A stretch of DNA of 35,817 bases from Lysobacteraceae bacterium. Lineage in GTDB: Bacteria > Pseudomonadota > Gammaproteobacteria > Nitrococcales > AK92. Shown here piece by piece: positions 8,498 through 14,933 of the stretch; positions within the stretch are counted from its first letter, which is position 1; each line of letters starts with the position of its first letter. The position numbers and the translations under genes are program-made. The stretch is taken from contig JAAYIK010000023.1 of assembly GCA_012523465.1 (NCBI GenBank), positions 1 through 35,817 on the forward strand, read 5' to 3'. The notes below the pieces were generated by a model, which saw nothing but the letters and a program-made list of their open reading frames with translations, did not search any database and was not told the DNA's origin.

Positions 8498-8986
8498 ATG
8501 AGCAAACGGAGACCGGAACTGGATCTGCGGCAGTTTCTGCCCTATCGCCTTTATCGTCTTGGCGAGCGCCTCAGCGAGGCGCTCGCCAAGGTTTATAGCG
8601 GGCGTTATGGCCTCAGTGTGCCCGAATGGCGCACCCTGGCTTGGCTGAGTCATCTGCAGCCGCAGACCGCCACCGAGATCAGCCGCAACGCCAACGTCGA
8701 CAAGTCCACGGTATCGCGCGCCTTGCAGCGGCTTGCCGAGCGCGGGCTGATCAGCCGGGCGCCGTCGCCCGAGGACAATCGGGTGCAGCTGCTTGCGCTG
8801 ACCGAGGCCGGCGAGGAACTGCTGCGCGAGTTGCTGCCGCTGGCACGTGCCTGGGAGGCCGAGCTCATTGACACGCTGACGGCGCGCGAGCTGCGCGATT
8901 TATGGTTGCTGATCGACAGATTGGAACGACGGCTGGAGGAAATGGAGAGCGGCGGCGGAGTGATTCCGCCGCCATCGGATCAGTAA
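8498..8986 (+). CDS. MarR-family transcriptional regulator (paralogue 2)
   Basis: A 162-aa MarR regulator with the full winged helix: VPEWRTLAWLSHLQPQTATE, recognition segment NVDKSTVSRALQRLAERGL and wing RAPSPEDNRVQLLALTEAG. It is strongly similar over its whole length to marR1, about half of the positions being identical by eye. ATG at 8498 follows AGGAAAGCGCA. It faces the first TRAP operon tail to tail: its stop lies inside the end of dctM1 by seven bases. Two paralogues framing one catabolic operon suggests one answers to the substrate and the other to a different ligand, or that one is a spare copy; neither ligand can be told from sequence. Confidence 0.92.
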   Translation: MSKRRPELDLRQFLPYRLYRLGERLSEALAKVYSGRYGLSVPEWRTLAWLSHLQPQTATEISRNANVDKSTVSRALQRLAERGLISRAPSPEDNRVQLLALTEAGEELLRELLPLARAWEAELIDTLTARELRDLWLLIDRLERRLEEMESGGGVIPPPSDQ

Positions 8987-10278
8987 AAGATTTGCGGCAG
9001 CCACAGCGTCAGCGCTGGGAACAGCAGCACCAGCGCCACGCGGACGAAGTCGGCCGCGATGAACGGCACGATGCCGCGGAAGATGGTTCCGGTGCTTACA
9101 TCCGGCAGCACGCCGCGCAGCACGAAGACGTTCATCCCCACCGGCGGCGTGATCAGGCTGATTTCGGTGACGATCACCACCAGGATGCCGAACCACACCA
9201 GGTCCAGGCCGAGGCCGGCGACCACCGGAAAGAACACCGGTACTGTCAGCAGGATCATCGACATGCTCTCGAACATGCAGCCGAGCACGATATAGATGCC
9301 GAGGATGACCAGCAGCACGCCCAGCGGCGAAAGATCGAGGCCGTTGACGAAACTCAGCAGGTCATCGGGCAGCCCGGCGCGGTTGATGAAGTTCGAGAAG
9401 ATTAGTGCGGACAGCACCACGGCGAACAGCTTCGTCGTGGTGCGGGCGGTGTCCATCAGCACGCTCATGAGGATGCGCAGGGTGAGCCGGCGGCGCAACA
9501 GGGCGATAAGAAAGGCTCCCATGGCGCCGATGCCGGCCGCTTCGGTCGGGGTGAATACGCCCAGGTACATGCCGCCGATCACCAGCACGAACAGCACCAG
9601 GGTGTCGCCGACCTTGCCCAGGGCGCGCAGGCGCTCGCCCCAGGGCAGCGGCTCGGCGCGGGCAGAGGCATCCTGCGGATTGCGCCAGACCGACCAGCGC
9701 ACGGCCGCCATGTACAGCAGAATGCCCAGCAGGCCCGGGAGCAGGCCGGCCGCGAACAAATCCCTGATGCTGGTTTCGGTGAGGATGCCGTAGATGACCA
9801 GCATGACACTGGGCGGGATGAGTATGCCCAGCGTGCCGCCGGCGGCGATGGAGGCCGCTGCCAGCGAGTCGCTGTAGCCATAGCGGCGCATCTGCGGCAT
9901 GGCGACCCTGCCCATGGTGGCGGCAGTCGCCAGGCTGGAGCCGCAGATGGCGCTGAAGCCGCCGCAGGCGGCGATGGTGGCGATGGCCTGACCGCCTCGC
10001 CAATGGCCCATGAAGGCGTGGGAAGCGCGGTAGACGGCGTCCGACAGGCCGGCCTGCGATACCAGGTTCCCCATCAGCACGAACAGCGGAATCACCGACA
10101 GCGAATAGTCCTGCACCGTATCGACGCTGCGGCGCGCGGCCATGGCCTCAGAGGCGTTCCAGTTGCCGGTCAGAAAGTAGTAGCCGAAGAAGCCGACCGT
10201 TCCCATGGCGAATGCCAGCGGCAGCCGCAGGAAGATCAGCACGATAAGCACAACAAAGGCAATGAGGGACTCGGTCAT
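8980..10278 (-). CDS. dctM: TRAP transporter large permease subunit (DctM), system 1
   Basis: A 432-aa integral membrane protein of the DctM family with about 12 hydrophobic segments. Family motifs are visible: VIPLFVLMGNLVSQAGLSD, GGFSAICGSSLATAATMGRVAMP, AAGGTLGILIPPSVMLVIYG, FTPTEAAGIGAMGAF and SLITPPVGMNVFV. Start is the ATG at 10278, which overlaps the stop of dctQ (ATGA), rather than an upstream ATG inside dctQ. It forms the sodium-coupled translocation channel for an organic acid delivered by the periplasmic DctP protein. Placement next to the homogentisate operon suggests an aromatic acid substrate, an inference only. Confidence 0.95.
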   Translation of the reverse strand: MTESLIAFVVLIVLIFLRLPLAFAMGTVGFFGYYFLTGNWNASEAMAARRSVDTVQDYSLSVIPLFVLMGNLVSQAGLSDAVYRASHAFMGHWRGGQAIATIAACGGFSAICGSSLATAATMGRVAMPQMRRYGYSDSLAAASIAAGGTLGILIPPSVMLVIYGILTETSIRDLFAAGLLPGLLGILLYMAAVRWSVWRNPQDASARAEPLPWGERLRALGKVGDTLVLFVLVIGGMYLGVFTPTEAAGIGAMGAFLIALLRRRLTLRILMSVLMDTARTTTKLFAVVLSALIFSNFINRAGLPDDLLSFVNGLDLSPLGVLLVILGIYIVLGCMFESMSMILLTVPVFFPVVAGLGLDLVWFGILVVIVTEISLITPPVGMNVFVLRGVLPDVSTGTIFRGIVPFIAADFVRVALVLLFPALTLWLPQIFY

Positions 10279-10817
10279 AGAACGTTCGCATTTTGTTCCG
10301 GACCCTTGCGGCGGCGGATACCGAGGCCGTGTAGCAGATAAGAAACGGAAAGAATGGCGCACAACGCCCCGGAAACTGCGGCGATAACGGCCATCAGGCT
10401 GATCAGGTAGCCGATCGGTAGCCGCAGAAACTCAGTGGCGTCTCCCCAGCTCAGCGAACGCTCGGCCAAGTGCCAGATGCGGCGAGCCATAATCAGCAGC
10501 GCCACGCAGCAGATCAGATTGATCACTAGCTGGCGTATCCACACCATGGACCGAGGGAAGAGGCCGTCGAGCAAATCGACCGCGATGTGCTCTTCGCGCC
10601 AGGTCACGGTCGGAAAGGTCAGGAATACCACCATCGCCAGCATGATCTGCGTGAGCTCGACCGAGCCGAGGATAGGGGCGTTGAAAAGGTAGCGCCCGCA
10701 CACGTCCGCCGTGGTGAGCAGCATCATGGCGAACAGGGTGATTCCCGCCAGTGCTTCCAGTGCGCCCCGAAGGAGGTGGCCGGCTAGCGCCGGCCAGCTC
10801 GTCTTGGTTGGCTGCAT
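10275..10817 (-). CDS. dctQ: TRAP transporter small permease subunit (DctQ), system 1
   Basis: A 180-aa protein with four hydrophobic segments, as in the DctQ family: helix 1 around LAGITLFAMMLLTTADVCGRY, helix 2 around LTQIMLAMVVFLTFP, the amphipathic stretch WREEHIAVDLL, then two more helices ending near YLISLMAVIAAVSGALCAI. The TADVCGRYLFNAPI and REEHIAVD stretches are typical. It lies 20 bases downstream of dctP and overlaps dctM by four bases, so the three genes form one operon on the minus strand. Confidence 0.93.
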   Translation of the reverse strand: MQPTKTSWPALAGHLLRGALEALAGITLFAMMLLTTADVCGRYLFNAPILGSVELTQIMLAMVVFLTFPTVTWREEHIAVDLLDGLFPRSMVWIRQLVINLICCVALLIMARRIWHLAERSLSWGDATEFLRLPIGYLISLMAVIAAVSGALCAILSVSYLLHGLGIRRRKGPEQNANVL

Positions 10818-10837
10818 GATGCCTCCCGGCAGCCCTC

Positions 10838-11887
10838 TTACGGGCGGACCTCAATGGTTTCGGGTGCGATGGAGGGCAGCTCCGCCGCCTCGGCCAGGGC
10901 CGTGCGGTAGTACTCGAGCGCTTCCTCGGCGTCGGGCAGGCGGCGGCTGACCTTCTTAACCCAGGTCTGCGACAGATCCTTGGTCAGCTCCTTGAGCTGC
11001 TCCTGGTCTTCCGCCGACAGTTCGACGAAGGTGTTGCCCTGTTCCTTGGCGAACTCGATGCCGCGCTGGTCGGCCACGTCCATCATGTAGCCGAACAGCC
11101 GCGCGAGCTTCTCGCCGGAGACCGACTCGATGGCCTCACGGTCCCGCGCCGGCAGGCTGGCCCAGGTGTCGGGGTTCATCATGATCGAGAAACTGGCGCG
11201 GTAGAACCCGCCCGGTAGCGTCAGCGTGGTAGGCATCACCTCGGCGACGCGGAAGCTGCGCAGTCCCTCCAGGGTCAGCATGGCGCCGTCGATGACGCCT
11301 TGGGAGCCGGCCTCGTAGACGCTGGTGGGGGAGATGGGCACGCCGACCACGCCCAATTTGTTGGTGATCTCGCTCATCACGCCGCCGCCGACGCGGATGC
11401 GCTTGCCTTTCAGGTCGGCCAGGCTGGTGATCTTGGTGCGGGCGAAGATCTGCCCGGGACCGTGCACGCCCAAGGCGATTACTTCGACGCCGCGATGCTC
11501 GCCGACCTTCTCCAGGTATTTCTTATGGGTGCGCCAGTAGGCGACGGAGGCTGCCTCCGCGGAGTAGTCGACGAAAGTCGGGAACTCAGGCAGCTTGGTG
11601 GCTTCGAAGCGGCCTGGCGCATAGCCGTGGAAGTACCAGGTGACGTCGGCCACGCCGTCCACTACCAGGTCCATCTGCGCCGCCGGCGGGCCCATGTCGT
11701 GAACCACTTCCAGCGTCACGCGATTGTCGGTTGCCTCCTCGATCCATTTCTTCCAGGTCGGCCAGACGATGGTGTTGATGCCATGATTGGGGCCACCCCA
11801 GGTGCTGACGGTGAGCACCTTCTGCGCAGCCGCAGCTGGCGCTGCAATAGCTAGCGATGCCAACAATCCGAAAACTAGTTTTCTCAT
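10838..11887 (-). CDS. dctP: TRAP transporter substrate-binding protein (DctP), system 1
   Basis: A 349-aa periplasmic binding protein. The start at 11887 gives a typical Sec signal (MRKLVFGLLASLAIAAPAAA) and has GGAGAGAGAG before it; a longer frame to 11998 would bury the signal. Family features are FARTKITSLADLKGKRIRVGG (about 145-165), which carries the conserved Arg and the domain hinge region, then AGSQGVIDGAMLTLEGL and PTTLTLPGGFYRASFSIMMN. It captures an organic acid anion and passes it to DctQM. The operator-like TTGC-N4-GCAA lies 55 bp upstream. Substrate unknown. Confidence 0.95.
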   Translation of the reverse strand: MRKLVFGLLASLAIAAPAAAAQKVLTVSTWGGPNHGINTIVWPTWKKWIEEATDNRVTLEVVHDMGPPAAQMDLVVDGVADVTWYFHGYAPGRFEATKLPEFPTFVDYSAEAASVAYWRTHKKYLEKVGEHRGVEVIALGVHGPGQIFARTKITSLADLKGKRIRVGGGVMSEITNKLGVVGVPISPTSVYEAGSQGVIDGAMLTLEGLRSFRVAEVMPTTLTLPGGFYRASFSIMMNPDTWASLPARDREAIESVSGEKLARLFGYMMDVADQRGIEFAKEQGNTFVELSAEDQEQLKELTKDLSQTWVKKVSRRLPDAEEALEYYRTALAEAAELPSIAPETIEVRP

Positions 11888-11941
11888 CACTCTCTCTCCG
11901 TCCTTCCTCGTTTGAACAGCCTTTTGACAGGGCTGCATTCG

Positions 11942-11955
11942 GTTGCTTATGCAAC
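11942..11955. promoter_or_regulatory. Operator-like inverted repeat upstream of dctP1
   Basis: GTTGC-TTAT-GCAAC is an inverted repeat with 5-bp arms, about 55 bp upstream of the dctP start. Its TTGC-N4-GCAA core is the same as in the palindrome at 2067-2078 before the catabolic operon. A weak promoter (TTGCAT, 17 bp, TAGATT on the minus strand) lies just upstream. Shared control by one of the MarR proteins is the natural guess. Confidence 0.45.
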
Positions 11956-12039
11956 TATTTGGGCGCGTTAATCTATGCGACGCGATCGGGCGATGCAATC
12001 GGTTCCTGAATAAAGCGGCGCCGGGCGAGCGGCTGCGCC

Positions 12040-13206
12040 TCAGACGAGCCGCTCGAGAATGCTGGTGTAGTTGGCGACCGCTACGCCGCCCATGTTGAAC
12101 ACGGCTGCCAGCTGCGGGTCCCTCAGCTGCAGCTCGCCGGCTTCGCCGACCAGCTGCTTGGCCGCCATCACGTGCATGGAGACGCCGGTGGCGCCGACCG
12201 GATGGCCCTTGGCTTTGAGCCCCCCGGAGGGGTTAACCGGCAGTCGGCCGTCGATCTCGGTCCAGCCTTCGTCGATGGCGATATGGCCTTGGCCCGGTTC
12301 GGTGAGCCCCATCGCCTCGTAGATCATCAGCTCGGCGATGGTGAAGCAGTCGTGGACTTCGGCGAAGGACAGGTCGGTGATGCCGATGCCGGCCTGCGCA
12401 TAGGCCTGCGCCCAGGCGCGCTCTGCAGCTTCGAAGCGGACCGGGTCGCGGCGCGATAGGGGCATGAAGTCGCTGGTTTGCACCCGGGCTCGGAACCGCA
12501 CGGCGCGGCGCGCCTGGCGTGCGATGGACTCGTCCGCCAGCACGACAGCGGCGGCACCGTCGGAGACCGGCGAACAGTCGCTGCGCTTGAGCCGGCCGTC
12601 GACCAGCGGGTTCTGGTCGGAGACAGTGTTGCAGAACTCGAAGCCCAGCTCCTTGCGCAGGTGGGCGAGCTCGTTGTGGGCGCCGTTGCGGTGATTCTTG
12701 GCAGCGATGCGGGCCAGCGACTCTTCGTGGTTGCCGTAGCGCTCGAAATAGGCGTCGGCAATGCGGGCGAAAACGCTGACGAAGCCGGCCTTGAGTCCAA
12801 CGCTCTCCGGCCGGTAGCTGGCGCCGAGCAAGCCGTGCGCGATCTGCTCCGGGGTGGCGCTGGTCATCTTCTCCACCCCTACCACCAGCACCCTCTTGCC
12901 GAGGCCGGCCTGCAGATAGTTCAGGGCCTGGTAGAGGGCGGCCGAGCCACTGGCGCAGGCGTTCTCAAGCCGGGTGCAGGGTTTGAAGCGCAGCGCCTCG
13001 TCGGCATGCAGCACCAGGGAGGCGACGAACTCCTGCGGGTTCATGCCGCTGTTGAAGTTGCCGACGAAAACGGCGTCGATTTCCTCGCCAGTGACACCGG
13101 CATCGGCCATGGCCTCGGTAGCGGCCTTGACCAGCAGCGATTCGACCGTCTCGTCGGGCAGGCGGCCGAATTTCGTATGTCCCCAACCGATGATGCACGG
13201 GTTCAT
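12040..13206 (-). CDS. Thiolase family protein (SCP-x type acyl-CoA acyltransferase)
   Basis: A 388-aa thiolase. The nucleophile is C84 in NACASGSAAL; the HDCF motif (H285, C287) and KGHPVGATG (H335) complete the active site of the SCP2-type thiolases, which lack the C-terminal CxG cysteine of classic thiolases (here NMGGVAVANY). It would cleave a 3-ketoacyl-CoA with CoA, releasing acetyl- or propionyl-CoA, or in some members run an unusual retro-Claisen step. It lies 18 bases downstream of the acyl-CoA synthetase gene on the same strand, so the two probably act in one short side-chain degradation route. The remaining beta-oxidation genes are not in the window. Confidence 0.92.
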   Translation of the reverse strand: MNPCIIGWGHTKFGRLPDETVESLLVKAATEAMADAGVTGEEIDAVFVGNFNSGMNPQEFVASLVLHADEALRFKPCTRLENACASGSAALYQALNYLQAGLGKRVLVVGVEKMTSATPEQIAHGLLGASYRPESVGLKAGFVSVFARIADAYFERYGNHEESLARIAAKNHRNGAHNELAHLRKELGFEFCNTVSDQNPLVDGRLKRSDCSPVSDGAAAVVLADESIARQARRAVRFRARVQTSDFMPLSRRDPVRFEAAERAWAQAYAQAGIGITDLSFAEVHDCFTIAELMIYEAMGLTEPGQGHIAIDEGWTEIDGRLPVNPSGGLKAKGHPVGATGVSMHVMAAKQLVGEAGELQLRDPQLAAVFNMGGVAVANYTSILERLV

Positions 13207-13224
13207 CGTGAGTTCTCCTCAGTT

Positions 13225-14781
13225 TTACCGCTGTGGTGTTTCGGGAGTGGCGGCACTGGCAAACCGGGTGCGCAGCTCTCGCTTGAGGATCTTGCCGTAG
13301 GCGTTCTTGGGCAGCTCGTCCAGGAAGTGGTAGCGGCGCGGACGCTTGAAGCGGGCGATGCGCTCCAGGCAGAAAGCGTCGAGCTCGTCGGCGCTGAGGG
13401 CGTGGCCGGATTCGCGCTGGATACAGGCCACCACCACCTCGCCCCATTCCGGGTCGGGAACACCGATCACGGCCGCTTCGGCCACGCCCGGATGCTCCAG
13501 CAGCACCTCCTCGACTTCGCGCGGATAGATGTTGGTGCCGCCGCTGATGATGACGTCCTTGGAGCGGTCCTTGAGGTAGAGGAAGCCGGCCTCGTCGAAG
13601 CAGCCGATATCGCCGGTGTAGAGCCAACCGTCCTTGATGGTCTCCGCGGTGGCGGCAGGGTTGTTCCAGTAGCCGCTCATGACGGTGTCCCCGCGTACGC
13701 AGACCTCGCCCAGCTCGCCCGGCGGCAGCGGGGTGCCGTCGGGGCCGCCCACGCGCACCTCGACCAGCGGCTGCGGCAGCCCGACCGAGGTCAGCCGGTG
13801 CTCGGTAGCCGGATCGTCGCAGGCGGCGTGCAGTGCCTTCGACATGGCGGTGATGGTCATGGGGCTCTCGCCTTGACCGTAGATCTGGGCAAGGCGATTG
13901 CCGAAGGTGGCCATGGCGCGGCGCAGGTCGTCGAGATACATCGGGCCGCCGCCGTAGACGATGGTCTTGAGGTTGTCGAGGTTGACCTGAGTGCGACCGG
14001 CCGCTTCGGTCATGCGCCGCACCATGGTGGGGGCGGCAAAGAGGCTAACCTGGGTATGACAGCCGAGCAGCTCGAAGATCTCTTCGGCATCGAAGCCGCC
14101 GCTGCCGGGAATGATGTGCAGGGCGCCAGCGGCTACAAAGGGTAGGATGTAGAGTCCGGAGCCGTGCGACATGGGGGCGGCGTGCAGGAGACTGTCACCG
14201 GGGCCGATGGCCTCGACACCGAGATAGTAGCCGGCCACCATGGCGGCGAGGTTGCGGTGGCTGAGAACGGCGCCCTTGGGGCGGCCGGTGGTGCCGCTGG
14301 TGTAGAAGAGCCAGGCCGGCGCGCTGGGGTCGCAAGGTTGCATCTCGAGCGGCGCGGCAGCGAACAGCGCCTGGTATTCCTCGCCGGCTTCAACATCGAT
14401 GAGGTGCGCCAGCGCGGGCAGCTCGGGCTGCAAGGGCCTGAGCAGCTCGGCTAGGGCGCCGCCGGTAAAGCACAGGCGGGCGCCGCAGTCCTGCAGGATG
14501 TAGGCAATCTCGCGGGCGGCGAGCTTGGCGTTGATGGGCACGGCCACGGCGCCGGCGTGCCAGGTGGCGAACAGCGCCTCAATGTAGGCGGGGCTGTTTT
14601 TCATGACGATGGCCACGCGATCACCAGGCTGCAGGTCGAGGCGCGTTCGCAGGGCGCCGGCAAGCGCGGTGACTCGCGCGCCGAGCTGCTCGTAGTCGTG
14701 CAGCACCCGGCAGCCGAGGGCGACGGCGGGGCGCTTGGCGAAGCAGCGGGCGGCCCGCACCAATAGATTGGCAACGTTCAA
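13225..14781 (-). CDS. AMP-forming acyl-CoA synthetase
   Basis: A 518-aa member of the adenylate-forming family. It has the phosphate-binding loop YTSGTTGRPKG (160-170), the YGQGESPMTIT segment, LYTGDIG, the hinge region KDVIISGGTNIYPREVEE and the C-terminal catalytic lysine K497 in LPKNAYGK. It activates a carboxylic acid with ATP and CoA. I chose TTG at 14781 as start: GGAGGAGATGCAGCC precedes it, the family N-terminus begins here, and the ATG between has an immediate stop. The same TTG and upstream region occur in the pseudogene copy at 21228. It is cotranscribed with the thiolase and preceded by the large LuxR gene. Substrate (fatty, aryl or steroid-type acid) cannot be told. Confidence 0.93.
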   Translation of the reverse strand: MNVANLLVRAARCFAKRPAVALGCRVLHDYEQLGARVTALAGALRTRLDLQPGDRVAIVMKNSPAYIEALFATWHAGAVAVPINAKLAAREIAYILQDCGARLCFTGGALAELLRPLQPELPALAHLIDVEAGEEYQALFAAAPLEMQPCDPSAPAWLFYTSGTTGRPKGAVLSHRNLAAMVAGYYLGVEAIGPGDSLLHAAPMSHGSGLYILPFVAAGALHIIPGSGGFDAEEIFELLGCHTQVSLFAAPTMVRRMTEAAGRTQVNLDNLKTIVYGGGPMYLDDLRRAMATFGNRLAQIYGQGESPMTITAMSKALHAACDDPATEHRLTSVGLPQPLVEVRVGGPDGTPLPPGELGEVCVRGDTVMSGYWNNPAATAETIKDGWLYTGDIGCFDEAGFLYLKDRSKDVIISGGTNIYPREVEEVLLEHPGVAEAAVIGVPDPEWGEVVVACIQRESGHALSADELDAFCLERIARFKRPRRYHFLDELPKNAYGKILKRELRTRFASAATPETPQR

Positions 14782-14910
14782 GGCTGCATCTCCTCCGCGA
14801 CATCCGGCTACACGCGGGCGGTGCCGGAAGTTCCCGTTTTGCTTATCACTTGCTGGTGATCCTAAGAAGGCAGAACAGAACCCGTCACCCCCCGAAAGGG
14901 GGGAAAACGG
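14782..14910 (-). repeat. Duplicated upstream region, copy A (acyl-CoA synthetase promoter)
   Basis: This 129-bp stretch upstream of the acyl-CoA synthetase is present again at 21229-21358 in the same orientation, about 85 percent identical by eye. Shared blocks include GCATCTCCTCCGCGAC, GCGGGCGGTGCCGGAAGTT, TTTTGCTTATC, GATCCTAAGAAG and the C/G palindrome. It should hold the promoter and activator site of the synthetase-thiolase operon. Confidence 0.85.
14888..14903. promoter_or_regulatory. C/G palindrome, candidate activator site A
   Basis: CCCCCC-GAAA-GGGGGG is a perfect inverted repeat about 107 bp upstream of the synthetase start. It is retained in the diverged copy at 21335 and a broken third version occurs at 21376. 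On the minus strand it reads into GGGGGGTGAC, similar in style to the G-rich boxes bound by MalT. The LuxR/MalT-type gene next door is the obvious candidate to bind it. Confidence 0.5.
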
Positions 14911-14933
14911 GCGGTTCTCTTGGGGGGCAGGGC

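Noticed and set aside
8980..8986. Seven-base tail-to-tail overlap of marR2 and dctM1
   Set aside because: Convergent overlaps of this size are ordinary; I note the arrangement but see nothing special in it.
12478..14145. A 555-codon open frame on the + strand
   Set aside because: It is antisense to the thiolase and acyl-CoA synthetase, both of which have complete family motifs on the other strand. Long antisense frames are expected in high-GC DNA.
14888..14903. C/G palindrome read as a rho-independent terminator of luxR
   Set aside because: On the luxR strand the T-run comes before the stem, not after it, and the same element sits in the duplicated promoter region, so an operator fits better.
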